Below, piece after piece: positions 27,492-43,506 of a stretch of DNA of 64,000 bases. The notes under the pieces were generated by a model, which saw only the letters and a list, made by a program, of their open reading frames with translations, was not told the origin of the DNA and made no database searches. Position 1 is the first letter of the stretch. Every line of letters begins with the position of its first letter. The DNA is from Euzebya tangerina (GTDB taxonomy: Bacteria > Actinomycetota > Nitriliruptoria > Euzebyales > Euzebyaceae). The position numbers and the translations under genes were made by a program. The stretch is from contig NZ_PPDK01000005.1 in assembly GCF_003074135.1 (NCBI RefSeq), positions 51,493 to 115,492 of the forward strand, read 5' to 3'.

Positions 27492-28505
27492 CTACTCGAA
27501 GCCGGCCTCGGCCATGAGGCGGACGGCGTCGGCGTTGAAGCTGCCGTACTCCGCGGCGTTCAGCGGATCGGCGGAGAAGTCGGAACCGAACTCCTCGACC
27601 ACGAGTTCGTCCGGCTCGACAGCATCGTTGACCGGGTACTCGTGATTGCTGTTCGCGAACAGGTCCTGTCCGTCGTCAGCCAGCCACTCCAGCAGCTGCT
27701 GGGCCAGGTCCGGGTTGTCGGCGAACCGGGTCACACCGGCACCGCTGACGTTGACGTGCACGCCCTCGGCGTCCTGACCCGCGAAGGCCAGGTCGACGCC
27801 GAAGTCAGGGTCGTCCTCGAGCAGTCGAGCCAGGTAGTAGTGGTTCGTCAGGCCCACATCGCATCCACCCTGGGCGATGGTCTCCAGCACGAGGATGTCC
27901 GACCCCAGGATCTGCACATCGTTGGCCACCCAGCCCTCGACGATCTCGAGGGCACGCTCGTAGCCGTGATTCGCGATCAGGCTCGCGACCAGCGACTGCT
28001 GGTACACGTTGGAGGCGTTGCGCATGCACAGCCGGCCATCCCAGGCAGGATCGGCCAGGTCGGCATACGTCCCGAGCTCGGACGGGTCGACGTCATCGGG
28101 GTCGTAGACGAAGGTGCGCACCCGCTGCGAGAGGCCGTACCACAGCCCGTCGGGGTGGCGGATGTTCTCGGGGACGACCTCGTCCAGCACCGCAGAGTCG
28201 AGTGGCTGGAACAAGCCCTCCTCCGCCGCCAGCGAGAGGTTACCGGCATCGACGGTCAGGTAGACGTCAGCCTCGGTGTCCTCGCCCTCCGCCTGGATCC
28301 GCTCCCGCAGCTCGGCGTCGGAGCCGAAGAGGAACTCGACGTTGATGCCGGTCTCCTCGGCGAAGCGCTCGAAGGCGACCTCGAGGTCGTAGTGCCGACC
28401 GGAGTAGACCCGGACGGCGTCCTCGTCGCCTCCACCGACGGCGCAGCCGGTGATGAGGAGTGTGAGGAGGCTCATGGTGGCGAGCAGCAGTCGAGGGCGG
28501 GTCAT
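27492..28505 (-). CDS. fbpA: Ferric-iron-binding lipoprotein (FbpA-like)
   Basis: A 337-residue extracellular binding protein. The N-terminus is a lipoprotein signal (LLTLLITGC, lipid-modified Cys21). The mature protein begins with VRVYSGRHYDLEVAFERF, the YSxRHY start typical of FbpA/FutA ferric-binding proteins whose tyrosines coordinate Fe3+. Length is typical. The ATG at 28505 overlaps the efeB stop (ATGA). It would deliver iron to FbpB-FbpC encoded just downstream. Confidence 0.88.
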   Translation of the reverse strand: MTRPRLLLATMSLLTLLITGCAVGGGDEDAVRVYSGRHYDLEVAFERFAEETGINVEFLFGSDAELRERIQAEGEDTEADVYLTVDAGNLSLAAEEGLFQPLDSAVLDEVVPENIRHPDGLWYGLSQRVRTFVYDPDDVDPSELGTYADLADPAWDGRLCMRNASNVYQQSLVASLIANHGYERALEIVEGWVANDVQILGSDILVLETIAQGGCDVGLTNHYYLARLLEDDPDFGVDLAFAGQDAEGVHVNVSGAGVTRFADNPDLAQQLLEWLADDGQDLFANSNHEYPVNDAVEPDELVVEEFGSDFSADPLNAAEYGSFNADAVRLMAEAGFE

Positions 28506-29809
28506 GCCAGCAGTCCCTCGCCGAGATGGCCGGCGGCATCGGTGACGCCCGGCAGCGCGAAGAAGAAGCCGCCGCCGACGGTGACGATGTACTCCTCCAA
28601 CGGCTCGCCGGACAGTCGGCCCTGGACGGTCAGGAAGCCCTTCTCGAGGCTCCGCTGGTAGCACACGAAGGCCAACCCCTGATCGAGCTGTCCGGCGCGG
28701 TCGAAGCCGCGTGAGAAGTTGAAGCCACGACGCAGGATCAGGCTCTCCTCCGACTCCGGTGTGCGCGGGTTCGCCAGACGGATGTGAGCATCCAGGGCGA
28801 TGACCTCGCCATCGGGGTCGTCGCTGTAGTCGGGTTCGACGTCTTCGGCATCCTCCCCGAGGGGCGCCCCGGAGAGCTTGTGACGCCCGATCAGTGCCTC
28901 CTGCTCGGCCAGCTGGGTGCGGTCCCAGAACTCCACGAACATCCGGATCTGCCGGACGACGTGATAGCTGCCGCCGACCGCCCAGGCCGGTTGGTCATCC
29001 TCCTCGGCAAGCCAGACGAAGCGGTCCATCAACTCCTCGTCGCTCGCGTCCAGGTTGGCCGTCCCGTCCTTGAAGCCCAGCAGGTTGCGGGGTGCGCCGG
29101 CTCCGGATCTCGGGTTCGTCCCGCGGGTGTAGCCGTCGACCATCCAGCGCAGCACCATCTCGCGGCGAGTTGCGCGCATGAGCTGGCGCAGGGCGAACTG
29201 GATGGTGTCGGCGTGCTCGGCCTCGATGCTGATCAGGATGTCGCCGTGGCTGCGCTCCGGATCGAGGCGGTCATTGGCGAGGAACGGCATCCGACGCAGC
29301 TCGACCGGCTTTCGATCGGCCAGCCCGAACCGGTCGTCGAACAGCGAATCGCCGACGGACACCACGATCGTGAGGTTGTCCGGTGGGGGTTGTTCGCCCA
29401 GGAGGCCGGAGTCCACGGGCGGGAAGGCTGGGTCGCGCTGCGGGATCTCCTCGCCGGCCATCAGGGCGCGGCTCTCCGTCGTGAGGTTCTGCATGAGGGT
29501 GCGCAGGCCATCCCGCTCGGTGGCGGTCACGTCGAAGGCGGCCACGAGCCCCTGCGCGGCGACCGGCGTGTGGGTGATGCCGGTCTGGTGCACGCCCTCG
29601 AAGGGCAGGTACTGCGCCTCCCTCGTGGGCTGCGTCTCGGCCAGGGTGTCGCTGGACCCGGTGGGCTGATCGCTGGGCGGGGCGTCGCCAGCGGCGTCCT
29701 CGCGGGCGGCCGTGCAGCCAGCCGCCAGGCCAGCGAGGACCACGGTACCGGTGCTGCCGGCGCGGAGGAGTCGCCGACGGCTGATCCCCGGCTGGGCGGA
29801 CGCGTTCAC
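28502..29809 (-). CDS. efeB: Dyp-type peroxidase / deferrochelatase
   Basis: A 435-residue haem peroxidase exported by the Tat pathway: twin-arginine motif ISRRRLLRAG near residues 9-18, followed by a short hydrophobic stretch ending LAAGC, which could also be lipidated. The Dyp signature GFKDGTANL, with the catalytic Asp, is present. In EfeUOB systems EfeB oxidises iron or extracts it from haem on the outer face of the membrane. The GTG start at 29809 overlaps the efeO stop (GTGA). No EfeU permease gene follows. Confidence 0.9.
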   Translation of the reverse strand: MNASAQPGISRRRLLRAGSTGTVVLAGLAAGCTAAREDAAGDAPPSDQPTGSSDTLAETQPTREAQYLPFEGVHQTGITHTPVAAQGLVAAFDVTATERDGLRTLMQNLTTESRALMAGEEIPQRDPAFPPVDSGLLGEQPPPDNLTIVVSVGDSLFDDRFGLADRKPVELRRMPFLANDRLDPERSHGDILISIEAEHADTIQFALRQLMRATRREMVLRWMVDGYTRGTNPRSGAGAPRNLLGFKDGTANLDASDEELMDRFVWLAEEDDQPAWAVGGSYHVVRQIRMFVEFWDRTQLAEQEALIGRHKLSGAPLGEDAEDVEPDYSDDPDGEVIALDAHIRLANPRTPESEESLILRRGFNFSRGFDRAGQLDQGLAFVCYQRSLEKGFLTVQGRLSGEPLEEYIVTVGGGFFFALPGVTDAAGHLGEGLLA

Positions 29810-30966
29810 TGGAGGCCGAGCGCCCCGGCGACCTGCGACATGTCCTCGCTCAGACCGGCCAACTGCGACTGGAGCTGATCCACGGTGTCGGCGCCCACCG
29901 TCGGCTCGTCGGGGCACCGGTCGGAGGGGAACTCGTCGTCGGGGAGGCAGTACAGCACCCAGCCGTCGCCATCGCGCAGTGGGTCGAGCGTCGCGTTCAA
30001 CTCCTCGAGGCCGGCATCGATGTCGGCCAGGAGGTCGGGATCGGCCTCCTCGAGCGCCGGGGTCAGCAACTCGACGACCTGCGTCGCACCCTCGACGTTC
30101 GCATTGAAGTCCCAGAGGTCGGTCTTGGCGTACCGGTTCTCCTCACCGGTGATCTTGCCGAGGGAGACCTCCTCGATGAGCTCGGCACCACCCACGGCGA
30201 CCGCCGCCGGGGGGAACTCGAGGGTCTCGATCTGCTCGTCGAGGATCTGGAGGTCTGCATCGAGCTGGTCGGCGAACTCTGCGGCGCCGTCGGTGGTGTC
30301 CTCCTCGAACAGGATGTACTCGAGGCGGTGCCAGCCGGTGAACTCGGGGTCGTCCACGCCGTCGAAGTCGTCCACGCGGGCGTCCACGGCACCGTCGATC
30401 TCCTCGATCAGGCCGGCGATGGGCTCGATGCGCTCCCACGGGACACGTGAGGGTGCGTAGGCGTCCTGTGCGCCCTCGAGGTCGCCAGCACGAACGGCGT
30501 CGGTGAAGACGGTGGTCAGCTCGATCATCTCGTCGACCTGCTCGCCGACGTAGGTCCGGTACTCCTCCACTGCCTCGAGGACGAGTTCGTTGTCGGTCTC
30601 CCCCGAGAGGTCCTCCGCAGCAAGGCCGGTGGCGCTGCCGGAGGCCGAGCCGCTGGCGGACCCACTTCCCGACGCGCTGCCGCTCGCGTCCTCGCTGGCT
30701 GCACCGGTCGCGCTGCCCGAACCGCTGGCACTTGCGGACCCGCTGGCACTGGCAGACTCACTGGCACTGGCAGACCCAGTGGCACTCGCTGAGCCGCTGG
30801 CCGAGCCCGAGCCACTCCCCGAACCTGACGCACTGCCCGATTCGGACCCGCCGCCCTCCTCGGAGTTGAGGTTCGTGACAGTGGCGCCGTCGTCGGTCGT
30901 CCCACAGGCAGCCAGGCCGAGGACGAGGACGACGAGAACGGCGTGTACACTGCTCCGCGCTCTCAT
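29806..30966 (-). CDS. efeO: Iron-uptake lipoprotein EfeO with a long Ser/Gly/Ala linker
   Basis: A 386-residue lipoprotein. Signal and lipobox VLGLAAC give lipidated Cys21. Residues ~38-113 are almost only Ser, Gly, Ala, Thr and a few Glu in repeating SASGSG units. The C-terminal ~270 residues are the EfeO/imelysin-like (M75) domain with GWHRLEYILFE, holding the HxxE metal motif. The usual N-terminal cupredoxin domain is absent and the low-complexity tether takes its place. The ATG at 30966 has a good AAGGA site. It is the first gene of the operon; an IdeR-like box lies 41 bases upstream. Confidence 0.9.
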   Translation of the reverse strand: MRARSSVHAVLVVLVLGLAACGTTDDGATVTNLNSEEGGGSESGSASGSGSGSGSASGSASATGSASASESASASGSASASGSGSATGAASEDASGSASGSGSASGSASGSATGLAAEDLSGETDNELVLEAVEEYRTYVGEQVDEMIELTTVFTDAVRAGDLEGAQDAYAPSRVPWERIEPIAGLIEEIDGAVDARVDDFDGVDDPEFTGWHRLEYILFEEDTTDGAAEFADQLDADLQILDEQIETLEFPPAAVAVGGAELIEEVSLGKITGEENRYAKTDLWDFNANVEGATQVVELLTPALEEADPDLLADIDAGLEELNATLDPLRDGDGWVLYCLPDDEFPSDRCPDEPTVGADTVDQLQSQLAGLSEDMSQVAGALGLQ

Positions 30967-31006
30967 GGAGTGCTTCCTTTCGTGGGACGGCAACGTTGCC
31001 ACTAGA

Positions 31007-31025
31007 TTTGGTAAGCCTCACCTTA
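31007..31025. promoter_or_regulatory. DtxR/IdeR-like iron box upstream of efeO
   Basis: TTTGGTAAGCCTCACCTTA; on the minus strand TAAGGTGAGGCTTACCAAA matches 15 of 19 positions of the DtxR/IdeR consensus. It sits 41 bases before the efeO ATG, in promoter position, and would control the whole efeO-fbpC run. Confidence 0.75.
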
Positions 31026-31113
31026 GCGGCAGGCCTGATGGAGTGCCAAACCGGGAACAGACGTGGTGAGCGGCGCTGGAGGACCCGCACGCGGCGGCCC
31101 CGAGGGGTGACGC

Positions 31114-32265
31114 TCAGCGGCCGGTGACGTCGGCCAGCAGATCGGCCAGGCGCTGCAGCGACGCCACCGACTCGCCCGGTCGAAGGTCGTCGACGTGGGG
31201 CAGAGCGGCCGCCATGCCCGACGCGACCGGCGCGAAGCGCGGATCGGCCGCCAGCGGGTTGACCCAGACGACCCGGTGGGCGACGCGGTGGAGGCGCTGC
31301 ATCTGCTCCGCGATCTGGCCCGGATCACCACGGTCCCAGCCGTCGCTCGCGATCACGACGACGGCCCCGCGCGCGATGCCTCGAAGGCCCCAGCCATCGT
31401 TGAAGGCCGCCAGCGCCTCTCCCAGTCGCGTCCCGCCGGCCCAGTCCGGCGTCGCAGCGGCCGCCGCCGCCAATGCCACGTCCGGATCGTGGGTGCCCAG
31501 GCTGCGGGTGAGCCGGGACAGCCGGGTGCCGACCGCGAACACCTCGACGCGTGAGCGCACGGTCATGGCCACGTGGGCGAAGCGCACGAGGGCTGTCGCG
31601 TACGGCTCCATGGACCCGCTGACGTCGAGCACGAACACCAGCCGGCGCAGGGTTGGCGCAGGCGCGGTCCTCGCCAGCCGCACCATCTCCCCGCTGGTGG
31701 CCAGGGCGTGTCCGACGGTCCGGCGCAGATCGAGCGTCGGGCCGCGGCGGGCAGGTCGGTGTCGTCGTCCCCGCCGCCAGGGGCCGTCCAGCCGCAGCTG
31801 GGCGATCAGTCGCTGCGCCTCGGCTCGGTCGGCCTCATCCAGCGTCGCCAGGTCAGCCCGCCGGAGCACCTCGGTCGCGCTGAAGCGCAGCGTCAGGTCC
31901 TCCCCGCGGTTGTCCACCTCCCAACCGCCGTCGCGGTCCTGGGTGTCAGGGTCGTCGTGGTTCAGGGTGATTCGGAGCGGTGGGGGTTCGAGGGGCGGGA
32001 GCGGGCGGGCCACGGGGCGGGCGAACACCAGGGCGAACGCCCGGTTGTAGGCCGGGATGTCCTCCGGGTCGTGGATCAGGGCGGCTCGTCCCGCGATGTA
32101 GAGGCGGTCGGCGTCTGCGATACCGACCGTGCTGACGGCCTCGGTTGCCAGCAGTTCGCTGGTGATCGCGACGTCGACGCCCTCCTCGCGGAGCGCGCGG
32201 GCCAGATCGGTCACGACCCGAGCGCCGTCCAGCGGCCCCTCCGCGGTGGGGAGGGCTGCGGTCAT
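31114..32265 (-). CDS. coxE: VWA-domain protein, CoxE-like
   Basis: A 383-residue protein with a C-terminal von Willebrand A domain (~200-383). The MIDAS motif DVSGSM begins LVFVLDVSGSMEPY, and a later Asp (IASDGWDRGD) completes the metal site. The N-terminal ~180 residues are the CoxE-type helical region. CoxE acts with the AAA+ ATPase CoxD in maturing the Mo-Cu CO dehydrogenase active site. It overlaps the upstream AAA+ gene by 4 bases (ATGA). Assignment to CO dehydrogenase rests on the form I coxMSL in the same window; MoxR/VWA pairs also serve other systems. Confidence 0.75.
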   Translation of the reverse strand: MTAALPTAEGPLDGARVVTDLARALREEGVDVAITSELLATEAVSTVGIADADRLYIAGRAALIHDPEDIPAYNRAFALVFARPVARPLPPLEPPPLRITLNHDDPDTQDRDGGWEVDNRGEDLTLRFSATEVLRRADLATLDEADRAEAQRLIAQLRLDGPWRRGRRHRPARRGPTLDLRRTVGHALATSGEMVRLARTAPAPTLRRLVFVLDVSGSMEPYATALVRFAHVAMTVRSRVEVFAVGTRLSRLTRSLGTHDPDVALAAAAAATPDWAGGTRLGEALAAFNDGWGLRGIARGAVVVIASDGWDRGDPGQIAEQMQRLHRVAHRVVWVNPLAADPRFAPVASGMAAALPHVDDLRPGESVASLQRLADLLADVTGR

Positions 32266-33164
32266 CGCCGCCCGAAGGAGGCTTCGAGCATCGCAGCGAC
32301 CCCGTGTCCGACGACGCGCTCGGTGTCCTCCCGGTACTTCAGCAGCGCACCGAGGGTCACCTCGGCCAACCGGGGATCCAACTCGGTGGCCCCCATGACG
32401 GTCAGGGCATGCGCCCAGTCGATCGTCTCAGCGATCCCCGGGGGCTTGTACAGCCCGTGCTCTCGCAGCGTCGCGGCGACGTCAGCGACCTGCTGTGCGA
32501 TGGTCGCGCTGGCCTGGGGCACTCGTAGTCGGATTATGGCGGTCTCGCGCTCACGGGAGGGGTGCTCGACCCAGTGGTAGAGGCACCGCCGCTTCAGCGC
32601 GTCGTGGAGGTCACGGGTGCGGTTCGACGTGAGGATGACCAGCGGCGGCTGATCGGTGGAGAAGGTCCCGAGCTCGGGGATCGTGATGGCGTACTCGCTC
32701 AGGATCTCGAGGAGGAAGGCCTCGAACTCGTCATCGGCTCGGTCGACCTCATCGATCAGCAGCACCGGCGGGTCACCGCCGTGATCGATGGCGTGCAGGA
32801 GCGGCCGTCGGATCAGGAAGTCCCCGCCGTAGAGGCCGTCCCGCAGCTCGGTCGCCCCGGCTGCGGCAGCCTCCCCCGTGGCCTCCGCGGCCCGCAGGTG
32901 CAGCAGTTGGCGGGCATGGTCCCAGTCGTAGGCCGCCTGGGCCAGGTCAAGACCTTCGTGGCACTGCAGACGGATCAGGTCGGTCTCCAGCAGCGCCGCC
33001 ATGACGTGGGCGATGGCGGTCTTGCCGACGCCGGCCTCGCCCTCGAGCAGGATCGGGCGTTCCATGCGGAGGGCCAGGAACATGGCCGTCGCCAGGTCGT
33101 CGTCAGCCAGGTAGCTGTGCTCGGCCAGCCCGGTGACCAACCCGTCGACATCGACCACGTCCAT
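32262..33164 (-). CDS. coxD: MoxR-type AAA+ ATPase, CoxD-like
   Basis: A 300-residue AAA+ ATPase. Walker A GEAGVGKTA, Walker B VLLIDEVDRAD, sensor 1 VILTSNRTRD and an arginine-finger region (LKRRCLYHW) are present, all typical of the MoxR family. CoxD inserts sulfur/copper at the CO dehydrogenase active site in O. carboxidovorans. The ATG at 33164 is chosen because it gives the standard MoxR N-terminus; the upstream frame runs through the ArsR promoter and gene on the other strand. It is divergent from arsR by 85 bases. Confidence 0.75.
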   Translation of the reverse strand: MDVVDVDGLVTGLAEHSYLADDDLATAMFLALRMERPILLEGEAGVGKTAIAHVMAALLETDLIRLQCHEGLDLAQAAYDWDHARQLLHLRAAEATGEAAAAGATELRDGLYGGDFLIRRPLLHAIDHGGDPPVLLIDEVDRADDEFEAFLLEILSEYAITIPELGTFSTDQPPLVILTSNRTRDLHDALKRRCLYHWVEHPSRERETAIIRLRVPQASATIAQQVADVAATLREHGLYKPPGIAETIDWAHALTVMGATELDPRLAEVTLGALLKYREDTERVVGHGVAAMLEASFGRR

Positions 33165-33235
33165 CAACCGGCATCCTACGCATCGAGTGACCGGTGATTC
33201 GCGCGTGCCGGCACTTGCGAGTGGCATCAGACCGT

Positions 33236-33248
33236 GCTTATCATAAGC
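33236..33248. promoter_or_regulatory. Palindrome directly upstream of the ArsR-family start
   Basis: GCTTAT-C-ATAAGC is a perfect 6-1-6 inverted repeat ending one base before the ATG at 33250. It contains TATCAT, a fair -10 hexamer whose spacing fits a leaderless transcript beginning at the ATG. It is likely an autoregulatory ArsR operator. No Shine-Dalgarno sequence is present. Confidence 0.5.
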
Positions 33249-33249
33249 C

Positions 33250-33576
33250 ATGGCTGATGTAGCGATGGTATTGGAGGCGTTGAACAGCCCGACGCGCCGG
33301 CAGATCCTCGACCTTCTCCGCGAGGACGAGCGCAGCGTGCGATCGCTGACGGACGCGCTCGAGGTCAGCCAGCCAGCGGTGTCGCAGCACCTCCGTGTGC
33401 TCCGGGACGCCCGCCTCGTCACCCACCGACCACAGGGCGCCAGCAATCTCTACCGCCTGGACCGAGACGGACTGCACCTGGTCCGACGCTGGGTCGAGAG
33501 CTTCTGGGACGACGCCCTCGCAGCCTTCGTCGCCCACACCGAAACGGTCGAGACTGAACGAAACGAGCAGCCATGA
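33250..33576 (+). CDS. ArsR-family transcriptional regulator
   Basis: A 108-residue winged-helix repressor: NSPTRRQILDLLRED, then helix-turn-helix LEVSQPAVSQHLRVLRDARLV. No metal-binding cysteines (CxC) are seen, so it belongs to the non-metal ArsR group often paired with SRPBCC proteins. It overlaps the downstream gene by 4 bases (ATGA), the usual arrangement of ArsR-AHSA1 pairs. Confidence 0.88.
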   Translation: MADVAMVLEALNSPTRRQILDLLREDERSVRSLTDALEVSQPAVSQHLRVLRDARLVTHRPQGASNLYRLDRDGLHLVRRWVESFWDDALAAFVAHTETVETERNEQP

Positions 33577-34499
33577 GCACGACCGCACTGCCCCCTGTCG
33601 TCCGCTCCGCCACGGTCAACACCACCGTCGCCGAAGCCTTTCGCGTGTTCACCGAGGAGATCGGAGCCTGGTGGCCGCTGCCGACCCACGGGCTCTACGG
33701 CGAGCAGTCGGGTGGTCTGTCCTTTCGGGACGGCCAACTGATCGAGACCAGCGTCGACGGATCCGAGACCGTGTGGGGCGCCGTGCAGCGCTGGGACGCG
33801 CCACGCCGACTGGAGATTCGGTGGAACCCCGGGGGTGAGGCCCGTCAGGCCACCAGGGTCGCGGTGTCGTTCGAGTCCGAAGGAGACCTCACTCGTGTGA
33901 CCATCACCCATGACGGCTGGGAGATCTTGGGTGAGGAGGCCATCGAACGGCGTCGCGGGTACGACGGGCCGGATGCGTGGGGGGCGATCCTCGACTTCTT
34001 CGCCGACGGGACCGAGAGGCGGCTCACCGCGGAGGCGCTGGACGTGTTGATGTCCGCGCAGGCGGCCTTCTTCGAACTGGCCGAGCGCGGCACCTTCGTC
34101 GCTCCCCCGCAGGGCGAGTTCACCGCCGATGAGGTGATCGCCCACGTTGCGCTGAACGACGCTGCGATGACGGCGGTCTGCAATGCGATCCTGCACGACC
34201 GGGAGGCTCGGTTCGAGAACGGGACGAGCCAGGACCGGGAGGCGCTGGCGCGATGGATCAGCCACTCAGACGACCGGGACGGCTTGGTCGCGCGTGGTCG
34301 GATGCACGCTCGGGCACTCGCTGGTGCGCTCTCACACATGACCGACGCGCAGCGCCAGACACTCGTTCACTGCCGACTGAGCAGCAACGAGGAGGTGGCC
34401 CTCGATGAGCCACGACCGTGGGAGGCCGTGGCCATTGAGATCCAGTCGGCCCACCACCTACCCGCCCACATCAGCCAACTTGAGTCACTGCTCGCGTGA
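33573..34499 (+). CDS. SRPBCC (AHSA1-like) protein fused to a DinB-like domain
   Basis: A 308-residue protein in two parts. Residues ~1-140 form an SRPBCC/AHSA1 ligand-binding fold (TVAEAFRVFTEEIGAWWPLP, ending ...VTITHDGWEILGEE). Residues ~155-308 are helical with HVALNDAAM and AHHLPAHISQL, resembling DinB/MDMPI metal-dependent proteins; His residues near both ends could bind a metal. AHSA1 proteins encoded after ArsR regulators are common but mostly uncharacterised. The fusion is less usual. Function unknown. Confidence 0.7.
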   Translation: MSTTALPPVVRSATVNTTVAEAFRVFTEEIGAWWPLPTHGLYGEQSGGLSFRDGQLIETSVDGSETVWGAVQRWDAPRRLEIRWNPGGEARQATRVAVSFESEGDLTRVTITHDGWEILGEEAIERRRGYDGPDAWGAILDFFADGTERRLTAEALDVLMSAQAAFFELAERGTFVAPPQGEFTADEVIAHVALNDAAMTAVCNAILHDREARFENGTSQDREALARWISHSDDRDGLVARGRMHARALAGALSHMTDAQRQTLVHCRLSSNEEVALDEPRPWEAVAIEIQSAHHLPAHISQLESLLA

Positions 34500-34550
34500 C
34501 TTGTCGGTCAGGGTTCGCCGACGTGACCTCGGAGCGCCCATGCGGGAACG

Positions 34551-34593
34551 CATGCGTGAGTTGACCCGCTCCTGGCGGGCGAAGTCACGCATG
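34551..34593. other. Nested hairpin after the SRPBCC gene
   Basis: An outer 9-bp stem CATGCGTGA / TCACGCATG encloses an inner stem CCCGC / GCGGG. Two ACGCATGCGT palindromes (34548-34557 and 34587-34596) overlap it. It may terminate the arsR-SRPBCC transcript, but the T-tract is missing. Alternative pairing of GTTGAC with GTCAAC is also possible. Confidence 0.35.
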
Positions 34594-34657
34594 CGTCAAC
34601 GCAACCAGGCACACGCCCGGACCCCAGCGCCGGAGTCGGCTCAGCTGGGGATACGAC

Positions 34658-34689
34658 GACGGCCGACCCCTCGCGTGGGGCCGGCCGTC
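34658..34689 (-). terminator. Terminator candidate after rpoC
   Basis: GACGGCCGaCCCC pairs with GGGGcCGGCCGTC around a 6-base loop, a 12-bp GC-rich stem with one mismatch, located 24 bases beyond the rpoC stop. The U-tract is weak, as is common in high-GC actinobacteria. Confidence 0.7.
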
Positions 34690-34712
34690 GATGGTCGGAT
34701 GAGAACCAGGGG

Positions 34713-38780
<4,068 letters not shown>

Positions 38781-38827
38781 TCGTGTGCTGCTCTCTTTCG
38801 TCTTGCGTAGTGGTTCGCTGGCCTCGG

Positions 38828-42475
<3,648 letters not shown>

Positions 42476-42793
42476 AGCTTGCTCCTTGATGCACGTCGAT
42501 TTGTGAGGGGTGCTGGTGGGCGCAGGTGGGGTGCTGCTGGCTGCGTGCGCACGCCATGGCCGGGTGGGGCGAGGCGGTCACGCGAAGGCGGATTCGCGGA
42601 GAATCCCGTGGGTCACGCGAGCTGTGGAACAGGCGGCGCGTGTGGTCCATGGCTGCGGTGGGACCTGGGGATCGCGTGACCTCGGAGCATCGTCGAATCC
42701 GCCTGGCGACGGACCTTGCAGCAGAGAACATCCCGGAAGGTGTTCGTGACGACTCCCTCGTCCGGTGCGAAACCCGGAAATAGACGAACCCAC

Positions 42794-42821
42794 ATCGTAC
42801 ATGGGCACGCCAAGCGCGCAA
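42794..42821 (-). promoter_or_regulatory. Candidate rpoB promoter in the rplL-rpoB gap
   Basis: On the minus strand TTGCGC (42816-42821) and TACGAT (42794-42799) are 16 bases apart, a plausible -35/-10 pair. It would give rpoBC a ~310-base leader. A TATGAT lies at 42856-42861 without a good -35. Assignment is by eye only. Confidence 0.35.
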
Positions 42822-42880
42822 GGCCTCCGCTCGTCAGATGGCCCGAACGGGCCCGATCATACACCATCGGGACGAGCGAA

Positions 42881-42912
42881 CGGGTGCGGACCTCCGAAGA
42901 GATCCGCACCCG
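42881..42912 (-). terminator. Hairpin after rplL: partial terminator or attenuator
   Basis: CGGGTGCGGA and TCCGCACCCG form a perfect 10-bp stem with a 12-base loop, 56 bases beyond the rplL stop on the minus strand, with no U-tract. In many bacteria an attenuator in this gap sets the rplL:rpoB ratio. The rest of the gap (42476-42880) holds only the promoter candidate above. Confidence 0.5.
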
Positions 42913-42967
42913 TAGCGGCTCGTCTGGCTGGCTGGTGTGCCAGGCGGTTCGACGCCTGGCCGCCGGA

Positions 42968-43351
42968 CTACTTCAGCTCGACGCTGGCACCGGCTTCCTC
43001 GAGGGCCTCCTTGGCCTTCTCGGCGTCTTCCTTGTTGGCGCCCTCCAGGACGGCGCCGGGGGCGCTGTCCACGAGCTCCTTGGCCTCCTTGAGGCCGAGG
43101 CTGGTGAGGGCACGAACCTCCTTGATGACCTGGATCTTCTTGTCGCCGGCAGAGGTCAGGACGACGTCGAAGCTGTCCTTCTCCTCCTCGGCAGCGGCCT
43201 CGCCGCCACCGCCACCGGGGGCGGCAACCGCAACAGCTGCGGCCGCCTGGACATCGAAGTGCTCCTTGAACTGGTCGCGGAACTCCTTCAGCTCGAGGAG
43301 CGTCATCTCCTCGAACGCGCTGATGAGGTCCTCGGTTGCGATCTTCGCCAT
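42968..43351 (-). CDS. rplL: 50S ribosomal protein L7/L12
   Basis: A 127-residue ribosomal stalk protein. The N-terminal dimerisation domain ([20 protein letters not shown]), Ala/Gly hinge (~residues 35-53) and C-terminal factor-binding domain ([24 protein letters not shown]) are all normal. The stalk recruits translation GTPases. It follows rplJ after 155 G-rich bases. Confidence 0.97.
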   Translation of the reverse strand: MAKIATEDLISAFEEMTLLELKEFRDQFKEHFDVQAAAAVAVAAPGGGGGEAAAEEEKDSFDVVLTSAGDKKIQVIKEVRALTSLGLKEAKELVDSAPGAVLEGANKEDAEKAKEALEEAGASVELK

Positions 43352-43506
43352 GGTGTTTCTCTCCTTGTGAGGGTCTGTCGGGTGTGGTCGGGGTGGAATT
43401 GGTGTGGTCGTGGGTGGCTCGGGTGGTCTCTGTCCTGGGTGTGGACCCCGGGGTGGGGCGGGGCGGTCCGTCAGGTCCGCGGCCGGTCGGGCTGCGCGTC
43501 CGTCTG

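Noticed and set aside
26562..28661. A 699-residue + strand frame opposite fbpA/fbpB/efeB
   Set aside because: Crosses several real genes on the other strand and has random-looking Gln/His/Arg-rich composition.
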